Positions 19,021 through 27,283 of a stretch of 64,000 nucleotides of DNA are shown piece after piece. The stretch lies in contig CP073750.1 in assembly GCA_024398135.1 (NCBI GenBank), positions 372,001 to 436,000 of the forward strand. The letters are read 5' to 3'. Numbering within the stretch: the first letter of the stretch is position 1; each line of letters opens with the position of its first letter. The position numbers were made by a program, and so were the translations under genes. The notes under the pieces are model-generated. The model was not told where the DNA came from and made no database searches. It saw nothing but the letters and a program-made list of their open reading frames with translations. This DNA comes from a bacterium SCSIO 12643 (GTDB lineage Bacteria > Bacteroidota > Bacteroidia > Flavobacteriales_G > Salibacteraceae).

Positions 19021-19046
19021 AGGGGTGGTTTTTCCACCCCTTTTTT
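19021..19046 (+). terminator. fabI terminator
   Basis: AGGGGTGG (19021-19028) pairs with CCACCCCT (19034-19041), followed by a T run to 19046. It ends before the ATG of the methyltransferase gene at 19054. Confidence 0.9.
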
Positions 19047-19053
19047 GTGTCTT

Positions 19054-19839
19054 ATGAATCAACTTCAAATCATAATCTCTTATCTCAAACATCAATGGAG
19101 TGCCAATAATCGTCATGGTATCCATTCTCCGTTTGTCTATAAGTTTTTAGATGAAGTTTTATATCATGACATTAAAAACCCTGAATACAATCAACTGCGG
19201 AACCTTAAACGAAGTTTATTGAAAGACTCCAGAACCATTTCCATTACGGATTTAGGCGCTGGATCAACTATCAATAAAAGTCCTAATCGTCTGGTACGTG
19301 ATATTGCCAAAAATTCTTCCAAACCTGAGAAATATGTGCGACTGTTCTTCAGAATGGTCAACTACTTTCAACCGAGAAGTATTATTGAACTGGGGACTTC
19401 ATTAGGGCTTAGCACAATTTATTTTGCAAAAGCTCAAAATACAATTCCGGTTCATACCTTAGAGGGATGCCCCGAAACTCTTGCTATTGCTCAAGAAAAT
19501 TTTGGGAAGCTCCATCTCAAAAATATCACTGGTCATTTAGGAGACTTTAATGATACGCTTCCTAATGTTCTAAAAGAAACCAGTACCGCTGATCTGGTAT
19601 TCTTTGACGGAAACCATCGTGCTGAACCTACTTTAAATTATTTTGAATTGTGCCTAAAACACATGACTGATCAAAGCATATTCGTATTTGACGATATTCA
19701 CTGGTCGGATGAAATGCACCAGGCATGGGAAAAAATAAAAGGCCACCCCAAAACTGTGGTGACCTTAGATTTGTTTTTTATTGGGATCGTATTCTTTGAT
19801 GCCAGACTATCCCCTCAACACTTTAAAATCAGATTCTAG
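19054..19839 (+). CDS. Class I SAM-dependent methyltransferase
   Basis: Rossmann-fold methyltransferase, 261 residues from ATG 19054. SAM site SIIELGTSLGLSTIYFA; then acidic strand-2 HTLEGCPE and the D-containing strand 4 LVFFDGNHR, as in O-methyltransferases of the catechol/caffeoyl type. The long N-terminal region (GIHSPFVYKFLDEVLY) recurs in Bacteroidota homologues. Substrate unknown. An in-frame TTG at 19045 lies in the fabI terminator T run, so the ATG is preferred. Confidence 0.85.
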   Translation: MNQLQIIISYLKHQWSANNRHGIHSPFVYKFLDEVLYHDIKNPEYNQLRNLKRSLLKDSRTISITDLGAGSTINKSPNRLVRDIAKNSSKPEKYVRLFFRMVNYFQPRSIIELGTSLGLSTIYFAKAQNTIPVHTLEGCPETLAIAQENFGKLHLKNITGHLGDFNDTLPNVLKETSTADLVFFDGNHRAEPTLNYFELCLKHMTDQSIFVFDDIHWSDEMHQAWEKIKGHPKTVVTLDLFFIGIVFFDARLSPQHFKIRF

Positions 19840-19841
19840 TT

Positions 19842-21323
19842 TTACTTTTTCTCCGATTTCTTTGCTTTTTCTGCTTCCTCAGCTTCTGCTGCTTGTCTTG
19901 TTTCATATTGCTTAATGAAATCAGGCATTTGCTCTGCATTGATTTTCTTCGCAATAATCATTTTATTTTCATCCAGTAAATAAAACTGCGGAGTTGAGAA
20001 GATATCCCAGTAATCCCTGAAGTTCAAGCTATTCAATGTTGTCTTACCTTCTAAAATGTATTTATGTGCATCCTTATTTATTTCAGGATTATCTGATACA
20101 TCAATCCAGGTATAACCCTGCTCCTTGATATAAGCAGGCCAATCTTTATTGTCAAACTCTGTACTTACTGCAAATACCTCTACTTCACCTTTATTCTCTT
20201 TGTAAAACTCCTGAAGTTTCGGCATTTCTTTTTTACAGTGTCCACAATTTGGATCCCAAAATACCACCACAGTATATTTTGCTTTAACATCATATAAAGA
20301 CCTCCAGTTAGAATCCACATCCATTAATACGATATTTTCAGCCTTTTTCCCAATCAACAAATTCTTTCTGGTGTTATACATCTTTAAAATCTCGTCCAAT
20401 TTGTCATCTTCAACCCACCAGGCTTTTCCTTCAGCGTAATAGTTTTCAGCGATACACACAAATACACCATCCATTCCCATAATATCCGACTTTTCAAAAG
20501 TGTTTGTTGTATACTGAATAATATACTTGTACATCAAACTTGTATCCGATGCAGTTTGGCTGGTCAAATACTGAACGGCAGCACAAATAGAATCCGGTAC
20601 CTGTGGAGTTAGCTTAGTTAGATACGTCTCAATCTTTTGGTTTAACACCGGAGTTCTTAACAAACGGTCATCTTTTAGATCTACATTATCGAAATAGTGA
20701 TCATGATAATATCTAAAGCGTTTTTGATCATCCTTTGAACCATCTTCTTTCTTGAATTCAGGTACATTGATTTCATCAGAAGTACTTAACACTTTTGCGG
20801 CAAAAAGCTTTTCATTCTTCTTTAAATACTCCGCCTTAAATTTTTCTGCTTTTTCCTGTTCCTCCTTAATTTGCGCATCAATCTTTTTAACGTTTGCTCC
20901 TTCTTCTGCTTTTTGGTTATTCAAATCTGTCATTCTTTTTTGAACACCGGTTACAAATTTCAACTACGCATAAAAAGCTTTATTTTCTTCAGAAACCTTC
21001 ACAATCATATTGGCCTCAGGATTCTGAATTGTGGTTTCCATAACAATCTTTTCTTCATTTATAACCACTTGAAAATAGGTCTTATTATCTGGAAATATCA
21101 CAGCATAAATACCGCCTGGTTTCGTTTCTTTCCCTTTGAATCTTACCACTCCATTTGCATCGGCAACTGTTGTATCATTATAATACATTTTACCCCCAAA
21201 ATAGTTGGCTAAATACATCGTAGTATCGGCAATACCGTCAATTTTAAATGTGAAATCGTGCTGAGCGTAAGAACTAATTGTTGATAGAAATACAGTAGTT
21301 AAGAGTAATACCTTTTTGATCAT
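19842..21323 (-). pseudogene. DUF4369-TlpA thiol-disulfide oxidoreductase, split by an in-frame TAG
   Basis: One reading frame from ATG 21323 to the stop at 19842 is interrupted only by TAG at 20964-20966; with it read through the protein would have 493 residues. N-terminal half: signal peptide and DUF4369-like beta domain, ending KAFYA. C-terminal half: starts LKFVTGVQ, coiled coil, then a TlpA/thioredoxin domain with CGHC (DPNCGHCKKEMP) and a charged tail. Separately the halves are a secreted orphan domain and a redox protein without a signal peptide, so neither makes sense alone. Either a recent nonsense mutation, a sequencing error or readthrough. No frameshift is seen and both halves look well preserved. 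Confidence 0.85.
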
Positions 21324-21350
21324 ATTTATTCTATTATTTTCTGAGGTTTA

Positions 21351-21382
21351 CAAATGTAATTGCTTTGGCATAATGACTCCAA
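21351..21382 (-). promoter_or_regulatory. Promoter of the DUF4369-TlpA gene
   Basis: On the minus strand TTG (plus-strand CAA 21380-21382), 21-base spacer, TACATTTG (plus-strand 21351-21358). It lies 28 bases before the ATG at 21323. An intact promoter argues that the interruption downstream is recent or tolerated. Confidence 0.75.
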
Positions 21383-21553
21383 AAATGAAGATAAAATGCC
21401 GCACAAATTTGGCTTAACAATTCTTTAACAGCATAAAAAAAGTTAAATGGTTTGATTCTAAACCGCTAGATTCCCTGGTCTCTACCATAATCCTACGTTG
21501 TTCTTTTATAACTTATAAAACTTCTATTTATCCATCCTTATTTCTCCTCAAAA

Positions 21554-21591
21554 CCCATACGGAAACATTGTATTTAACAAATACGTATGGG
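21554..21591. promoter_or_regulatory. 8-bp inverted repeat in the divergent promoter region
   Basis: CCCATACG (21554-21561) and CGTATGGG (21584-21591) are perfect complements 22 bases apart; TTGT and ACAA inside form a nested pair. It stands in the 384-base gap between the TlpA gene and the mbnP-like gene, about 40 bases upstream of a likely -7 box (TATATTTG, 21631-21638). Could be an operator or an RNA hairpin. Confidence 0.5.
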
Positions 21592-21707
21592 GTAGTATAA
21601 AATATCACTGACTTCATTTTTAAAGTCTCATATATTTGTCAACGATCATTAAATAGTTTGAAGCAAACAAATATTTGAGTATTATTACCGAACGTATTCT
21701 TTTAAAT

Positions 21708-22469
21708 ATGACTATGAAATTTACTGCGCGAAATACCTTCCACTTCCTAACCATGATCTCTATAGCTGTAGTTTTACAATCTTTTTCAGGTTGTTCAGGT
21801 GGGGATCCTGAGCCGGATCCGGTAATTAAAGAGCCTATAAATATTCATATCAAACACTTCTATAACGGACAAGCTTTAGAATTCAATCATATTTATAAAA
21901 GTCCTCAAAACAACAATATGTGGTTTACGAAAAAGAAATACTACTTATCTAATATTGTGGGGGTCAAATCAGACGGAAGTAAAGAGCTTATCGCAGATGT
22001 GGGACTTATTAATGCGTTTGAAAATAGTTCAACAATAAGTGGAAACATCGTTCGTGGTAATTATACCGCAATTATGTTCGACTTAGGTGTCCGTCAGGAT
22101 TTAAACGCAATGGATCCCGCTACTTTTGTTGTTTCTCACCCTTTAAGCGTTACCAATAACATGTATTGGGGTTGGTCTACACAATATATTTTCTCTAAAG
22201 TAGAAGGTTATGAAATTGGCCAGCAAGACACAGCAAGTTTCGTCATTCATACTGGAACTCAAGGATTATACCGTCCGGAAGTATCTGTAGCAAGAAAATT
22301 CACTTTAGGCTCAGGAGGTACCGATGTTACGGTTAATTTGGATTTATATGCTTTACTAAAGCAAAATGATTATACTTTTGATTTGATTCAGGATGGGCAA
22401 TCTCATACTGTGGATAACAAACCTCTTGCCGTCCAATACATGGATAACTTTGAAAATGCGTTCAACTAA
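21708..22469 (+). CDS. MbnP-like copper-binding lipoprotein
   Basis: Lipoprotein signal with lipobox SFSGC and an MbnP-family domain over the rest. Family landmarks: HIKHFYNGQALEFNHIY, MWFTKKKYYLSNI, the aromatic run NNMYWGWSTQYIFSKVEG and the Gly/Thr-rich C-terminal region. In characterised MbnP proteins a tryptophan is oxidised to kynurenine by the partner MbnH and takes part in copper binding; tryptophans are present here in MWF and YWGW. It lies two bases before the di-haem peroxidase gene, the usual arrangement. Start at ATG 21708 or 21714; an upstream TTG at 21675 gives an unlikely N-terminus. No methanobactin genes are nearby. Confidence 0.82.
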   Translation: MTMKFTARNTFHFLTMISIAVVLQSFSGCSGGDPEPDPVIKEPINIHIKHFYNGQALEFNHIYKSPQNNNMWFTKKKYYLSNIVGVKSDGSKELIADVGLINAFENSSTISGNIVRGNYTAIMFDLGVRQDLNAMDPATFVVSHPLSVTNNMYWGWSTQYIFSKVEGYEIGQQDTASFVIHTGTQGLYRPEVSVARKFTLGSGGTDVTVNLDLYALLKQNDYTFDLIQDGQSHTVDNKPLAVQYMDNFENAFN

Positions 22470-22471
22470 AA

Positions 22472-23452
22472 ATGAAATGGGTTTATAGCCTTCTCATATT
22501 ATTTCTTTTTATTCGTTGTGAAACAACATCTAATGAGCAGCAGGATGTTGTAGAAATTCCTACGCATTTTGACACATTAAACCTTGATTTTTTAAATGAT
22601 CTCACTCCTGCGAAGATTGAGTTGGGTAAACGGCTGTTTTTTGACAATAGACTGAGTAAAAACCAAAACATTTCGTGCGCTTCCTGTCACCAACCTCAAC
22701 ACGCTTTTGCAGATAGTGTATCTGTCAGTGTTGGAACTAATGGAGAACCCGGGTTTCGCAACTCTCCCTCAATCGTTAATGTAGCTTTTAAAGAACTGTT
22801 TCATAAAGATGGTGGAGTAAAAACTTTAGAACTACAGGTTTTAGCTCCAATCATTGATACCAATGAATTAGGGGCTGATTTTCTCGTGGTGTTAGAGCGT
22901 TTAACTCAAGATTCCAATTATGTCAAAATGTTTAAAGATGCTTTTGATACCTTACCTAATGTTTTTGGAATTACCCGTTCTATAGCGGCATTCGAACGGT
23001 CATTGGTCATGGGCAACTCAGCATACGACAGGTATATTCTCGGAGATTCCAATGCGCTCAATTCTAATGAAAAAAACGGATTGCGATTGTTTAACTCTTC
23101 CCGTTTAAACTGTACTTCTTGCCATTCGGGAGTACTCTTTACCGATTACTCTTATCAAAATATTGGGTTGGAACATCAATTCGAAGATAGCGGGCGTGCC
23201 AGAATTACGTATCGACCTTTGGATGCTGGAAAGTTTGAAGTACCCAGTTTAAGAAATGTTGCGATAACTGCTCCTTATATGCACGATGGTTCCATGGACA
23301 CTTTGGATGAAGTTATCCGATATTTAGAAAAAGGAGGCGGAAGTCATCCGAATAAAAGTGAACTGTTAAAACCATTCACTTTAACTGCCAATGAACGTAA
23401 TGACCTTATTGAATTCTTATACGCCTTAACCGACCAACAGTTCTTAAATTAA
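22472..23452 (+). CDS. Di-haem cytochrome c peroxidase, MbnH/MauG-like
   Basis: Lipoprotein (lipobox FIRC at 13-16) with two c-type haem sites: C69-x-x-C72-H73 (CASCHQ) and C214-x-x-C217-H218 (CTSCHS). The general layout (GKRLFFDNRLS, RNSPSIVN, FEVPSLRNVAITAPYMHDGS) is that of the bacterial CcpA/MauG family. Next to an MbnP-like gene, the most likely task is MbnH-type oxidation of a tryptophan on that protein; detoxifying hydrogen peroxide is the alternative. It acts outside the inner membrane. Ends just before a csp terminator. Confidence 0.9.
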   Translation: MKWVYSLLILFLFIRCETTSNEQQDVVEIPTHFDTLNLDFLNDLTPAKIELGKRLFFDNRLSKNQNISCASCHQPQHAFADSVSVSVGTNGEPGFRNSPSIVNVAFKELFHKDGGVKTLELQVLAPIIDTNELGADFLVVLERLTQDSNYVKMFKDAFDTLPNVFGITRSIAAFERSLVMGNSAYDRYILGDSNALNSNEKNGLRLFNSSRLNCTSCHSGVLFTDYSYQNIGLEHQFEDSGRARITYRPLDAGKFEVPSLRNVAITAPYMHDGSMDTLDEVIRYLEKGGGSHPNKSELLKPFTLTANERNDLIEFLYALTDQQFLN

Positions 23453-23458
23453 AGGCAT

Positions 23459-23483
23459 AAAAAAACCTGTCCGAAGACAGGTT
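23459..23483 (-). terminator. Terminator of the cold-shock gene
   Basis: AACCTGTC (23464-23471) and GACAGGTT (23476-23483) around a CGAA loop; the A tract at 23459-23465 is the T run for the minus-strand gene. It may also stop the plus-strand peroxidase transcript, less efficiently. Confidence 0.85.
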
Positions 23484-23507
23484 TGTGATATAAAAAAATA
23501 TAAATAC

Positions 23508-23699
23508 TTACGCAATCTTAACGTTCACAGCGTTTAATCCTTTTCTACCTTCTTTTAGTTCAAATTCAACTTGATCATTTTCTCTGATCTCATCGATTAA
23601 ACCTGTTACGTGTACGAAGTACTCGCTATTAGAGCCTTCTTCAACAATAAAACCGAAACCTTTAGTTTCATTGAAGAACTTTACTTTTCCTTTGTTCAT
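23508..23699 (-). CDS. Cold-shock domain protein (CspA family)
   Basis: Single OB-fold nucleic-acid-binding protein of 63 residues. RNP1 is KGFGFI and RNP2 YFVHV, flanked by GKVKFFNETKG and DQVEFELKEGRKG. Binds single-stranded RNA/DNA and acts as an RNA chaperone in the cytoplasm. Slightly shorter than the E. coli proteins, common in this phylum. A -7 box TAACTTTG lies at 23723-23730 on the minus strand, with TTG 16 bases upstream. Confidence 0.95.
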   Translation of the reverse strand: MNKGKVKFFNETKGFGFIVEEGSNSEYFVHVTGLIDEIRENDQVEFELKEGRKGLNAVNVKIA

Positions 23700-23812
23700 T
23701 ACAATTATGTTATATAAAAATCCAAAGTTAAGTTATTTAATTAATGCAAAAAGTCGATCATCGTGTTTTTTATTGAAAATCAACAAAAAACAATGATCGC
23801 TTAACAATGAGA

Positions 23813-24679
23813 CTAATAGGTTTTAGTCATATCCTCTGTGATGACCAAAATATAATCCCCTAATTCCTTATACTTCTCTTTGAATTCCATTTCTCCACCA
23901 GCTTCAACTGTACTTATGGTTAATACATCCAAACTGGATTTCCAGTGCTTTAAATACCAATAAATTCCACCATAATGCGCTGAATGAAAATCACCCTGAT
24001 AATGAATAAAAGTGGTTTTCTTTTCGATGTTTTCTAAAATAAAATGTGCCATTGTTGCATCTTTAACAGACTGCGCCTTAACCATAGACTCTACCTTAGG
24101 GCCTCCTTTACCGTGCCCAAAATCCATTTGTAACATTCTTTGCGCACTTGGATTGGTGGTATCATACACCATTGGTAATGGCATCATATAAGATTTCGAT
24201 TCATCCGATAAAGAATCCAACACCGTAAAACCTTTTCGATTCACTAATGCCGCATATCTACGCGGAATATTTGTCGCCACAAAATTCACCTTATGCTCTC
24301 TCGCAAACTCTAATAAAGGTTTATAGTCCGTTTCGTAATTTTTCCACAAACGCATTTCTTTCTCAAAGTCTTTTTGACGAATAAACCCTTTAAAGTATTC
24401 ATCAATCAACAACTGGTTATCTGCTTCAAACATTTCAGCCCCCATAGTTAGTTTCTGATTCTTTTCATAAATGGCCTGGGTTACTTTTAACTGCATCCAG
24501 TGACAAATTGGATTATTATGTAATTCACCAAACAATACCACATCAGATTTTGCTAAAGATTTTACCATTTTATCCATGGACACTTCTTTGCCGTCTTTTG
24601 TGTATAATTTATATGTTGCCTGTCCATATGACAACATCCCTATGAGCATAAATGCTAATCCTAAAATCTTAGATTTCAT
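23813..24679 (-). CDS. ChaN-family haem-binding protein
   Basis: Signal peptide (MKSKILGLAFMLIGMLSYGQ) followed by a ChaN domain of about 260 residues: FGELHNNPICHW near the start, GAEMFEADNQ, the alpha-helical insert with ATNIPRRYAALV and the C-terminal FIHYQGDFHSAHYGG. ChaN-like proteins bind haem and are linked to iron uptake in other bacteria; several carry a lipobox, but none is seen here, so this one may be periplasmic. Twelve bases separate its start from the DUF192 gene upstream, suggesting one operon. Confidence 0.88.
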   Translation of the reverse strand: MKSKILGLAFMLIGMLSYGQATYKLYTKDGKEVSMDKMVKSLAKSDVVLFGELHNNPICHWMQLKVTQAIYEKNQKLTMGAEMFEADNQLLIDEYFKGFIRQKDFEKEMRLWKNYETDYKPLLEFAREHKVNFVATNIPRRYAALVNRKGFTVLDSLSDESKSYMMPLPMVYDTTNPSAQRMLQMDFGHGKGGPKVESMVKAQSVKDATMAHFILENIEKKTTFIHYQGDFHSAHYGGIYWYLKHWKSSLDVLTISTVEAGGEMEFKEKYKELGDYILVITEDMTKTY

Positions 24680-24691
24680 CTTTTGTAATAC

Positions 24692-25216
24692 CTAATTTCT
24701 ATTATAAATAAATTTTGTCCCTTTTCTTAATTGATGACGCTCCATATAACCTCCGTTAACTTCCAAAACATATTGCGCAGCTCCGGACGATGGTAATGGT
24801 TCTACTGAATATGGCGTAGTGGATTGATAATATGAGTCAATTAATCCTTCTTGTGTGATATAAATAATATCTAAAGGAATCTTCGTGTTTTTCATCCAGA
24901 AAGATCTTTTTTCCATATTGTTAAACACAAATAACATCCCTTGATTTTCTCTCATTTGCGAACGATCCATCAAACCTTTGGTGATTTTGTAATCTGTATC
25001 CGAAATCTCTACATCGACATTCGCCAAAGTATCTCCGGTTTCTGATATAAACCATGCACTTCCCTGACTATAGTCCTCTGCAGCATTATTCAACTTCACT
25101 TTACTTGAAACATGTGTCTTTGTTTTCGTTTTAAATGTCGGTAAAACCTTTACCAGAAGAAATGCGACCAGCGCAATTGACATAACGATTATAGTAGTTT
25201 TCTGATTCCCGATCAT
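24692..25216 (-). CDS. DUF192 protein
   Basis: N-terminal membrane anchor (TTIIVMSIALVAFLLVKVL) and a DUF192 domain: LMDRSQMRENQGMLFVF, KRSFWMKNTKIPLDIIYI and YVLEVNGGYMER. Family members are exported small beta-barrels of unknown function. No catalytic residues can be named. It sits 18 bases after the M1 peptidase gene. Confidence 0.87.
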   Translation of the reverse strand: MIGNQKTTIIVMSIALVAFLLVKVLPTFKTKTKTHVSSKVKLNNAAEDYSQGSAWFISETGDTLANVDVEISDTDYKITKGLMDRSQMRENQGMLFVFNNMEKRSFWMKNTKIPLDIIYITQEGLIDSYYQSTTPYSVEPLPSSGAAQYVLEVNGGYMERHQLRKGTKFIYNRN

Positions 25217-25234
25217 CTTCCCCTCTTTTACGAC

Positions 25235-27112
25235 CTACTTCTTTTTGTTTTTGCTTTTCTTTTTCTTCTTGCCTTTTGATTTTGACTTAGGTTCTTCTTT
25301 CTCCGGAACTTCTTTTCGAGGATATATATTATTCTCCATATGGATATCTGCTAACATTCTATTTGGATCAATCTCCACACTTTGAATATCATTCATAGAA
25401 TACTCCACATCGAAACTATAATTTGGATCTACCCACGCCCATGGTTTTAATGTTTTCGCATCCGTAGATTTTGCACCTCTCATTTGTCTTAGAGGAATAT
25501 AATACCAGATCTCTTTCCCATCTTTCAGTGTAACTCTTACATCAATTGGCATCGGAAAATTTCCTGCATTTTTAATTTGAATTTGAGTCCCCTTATCCGT
25601 ATTTGCTACATTTATATCGTAATCAATATGATGTAAGGTATATACCCAATGTTCGAAAAACCAATCCAATTCCATATCCGACTCCAACTCCATAATTCTC
25701 AATAAATCATTTGGAGTAGGATGTTTGAATTTCCATTCTTCAAAATATCTTAATACCGCACGATAATACACTTCATCTCCAACAATGTATCTCAACATAT
25801 TTTGTGTGATTGCTCCCTTAGAATATGCACTGATACTATAAACTCTATTGTAATCAAACAAATCTCCCGGAGTAGCTAATGGCTCTTCTTTTTCAGCCCA
25901 TTTAACCGCTAACGCTCTATAAGAGTCGTAAGAATGCATTAGGAAATTCTCCCCATTCAAACTATCCAGTTTATCCATGGCATATTCTTCAGCATAAGTC
26001 GTCATTCCCTCATCCATCCATGGATATCTGTATTCATTTGTTCCTAACACCCCATAATACCAGTTATGAATGCTTTCATGTGTAATCAAACCAACCATTC
26101 CATGGCGAGAACCATGCCCAAGAACCATCGTACACATCGGATATTCCATTCCTCCATCTCCACCTTGAATAATTGAAAAATCAGAATATGGATAGCGTCC
26201 AAATGTTTCATTGGTTATTTTAAACATCTGTACCACATCGGGTTGAATTTCTTTCCATTGATCTGCTAAAGTATCTGCCTGATAAAAGAAATGTAGCTGT
26301 AATTGATCGTCAACCGGTACAATATCATGTTGATAATCCGGATCAGCAGCCCATCCAAAATCATGTACTTTATCTGCTTTAAAATGCCAGTTTAATTTAT
26401 CAGTTTTTGCTTGCGAATTACTATAACCATGTCCTACTTCTTCGGGGTTTTGAACGACACCCGTTCCCGCTAAAACATAGTTAGAATCTATTGTAATATG
26501 TACGTCAAAACTTCCCCATACGCCATAAAACTCTCTTCCTACATACTCATTTGCATGCCATCCATCTCGATCATACTCTGCCATTTTAGGATACCATTGC
26601 GTCATGGTATATTCAATACCTTCAGCATTATCTCTTCCCGACCTACGAATTTGCTTAGGTACCTGTGCTTTAAATTCCATATCGAATACCACTTTCTCAC
26701 CCGGTACAATGGGATCTGCTAATTTCACGGTAAGAATAGTTCCTTCAATAGAATACTCCACATTTTTTTCATTTTGCGTCAGAGATAGAATCTTTTGATA
26801 TCCTATTTCGTCCGGTGACAACTTATAAATTCTGTCTTTTACCCTACGATCCGGATCCGAAATTGTTCTACTTCTCACATCCATCATACTTCCGGGTTGA
26901 AACGCATTAAAATACAAATGATAGTATACTTTGTGTAAAGTATCGGGTGAGTTATTGGTATAAATCAATTCCTGTTTTCCATTAAACTGGTTCGTTTCAA
27001 CGTTCATATCAATGTCCATAGAATAGGCCACATGTTGCTGCCAATAACCTTGAGCTAAAACATTTACACCAAGAAAGGTTAAGATAAAAATACTTAGGAG
27101 TTTACTTCTCAT
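25235..27112 (-). CDS. M1-family aminopeptidase, secreted
   Basis: Zinc aminopeptidase-type protein, 625 residues from ATG 27112 (the upstream ATG 27172 would put 20 residues before the signal peptide MRSKLLSIFILTFLGVNVLA). Beta-saddle N-terminal domain, substrate strand GGMEYPMC (in place of GAMEN), zinc site HESIHNWYYG with the downstream ligand in PWMDEGMTTYAEEY. The C-terminus is a short tail of almost only lysine, serine and glutamate, unusual for an exported enzyme. Probably periplasmic or surface-exposed peptide breakdown. Likely first gene of the run with DUF192 and ChaN. Confidence 0.92.
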   Translation of the reverse strand: MRSKLLSIFILTFLGVNVLAQGYWQQHVAYSMDIDMNVETNQFNGKQELIYTNNSPDTLHKVYYHLYFNAFQPGSMMDVRSRTISDPDRRVKDRIYKLSPDEIGYQKILSLTQNEKNVEYSIEGTILTVKLADPIVPGEKVVFDMEFKAQVPKQIRRSGRDNAEGIEYTMTQWYPKMAEYDRDGWHANEYVGREFYGVWGSFDVHITIDSNYVLAGTGVVQNPEEVGHGYSNSQAKTDKLNWHFKADKVHDFGWAADPDYQHDIVPVDDQLQLHFFYQADTLADQWKEIQPDVVQMFKITNETFGRYPYSDFSIIQGGDGGMEYPMCTMVLGHGSRHGMVGLITHESIHNWYYGVLGTNEYRYPWMDEGMTTYAEEYAMDKLDSLNGENFLMHSYDSYRALAVKWAEKEEPLATPGDLFDYNRVYSISAYSKGAITQNMLRYIVGDEVYYRAVLRYFEEWKFKHPTPNDLLRIMELESDMELDWFFEHWVYTLHHIDYDINVANTDKGTQIQIKNAGNFPMPIDVRVTLKDGKEIWYYIPLRQMRGAKSTDAKTLKPWAWVDPNYSFDVEYSMNDIQSVEIDPNRMLADIHMENNIYPRKEVPEKEEPKSKSKGKKKKKSKNKKK

Positions 27113-27283
27113 ATTTGATTCTTTAATTTGGGTGCCGAAGATAGAATTTAAAGTTAATTCATTCGAATCCATTTAGGATCTTAAGCAAATATTATTCTTA
27201 TCAAAAAGTTCACTTTTTTATATCTACTTAATCATAATATATTTACGATCTAAATATTCAAATCCATTTTCAAAAAGCTATAC

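Noticed and set aside
19045-19053. TTG start for the methyltransferase
   Set aside because: Lies in the T run of the fabI terminator; the ATG nine bases later is better.
20964-21323. Separate small secreted protein upstream of a second redox gene
   Set aside because: Same frame as the downstream part, no new start signal, and the second half lacks a signal peptide; better as one interrupted gene.
21708-23452. Methanobactin operon
   Set aside because: Only the MbnP/MbnH-like pair is present; no precursor peptide, MbnB or MbnC.
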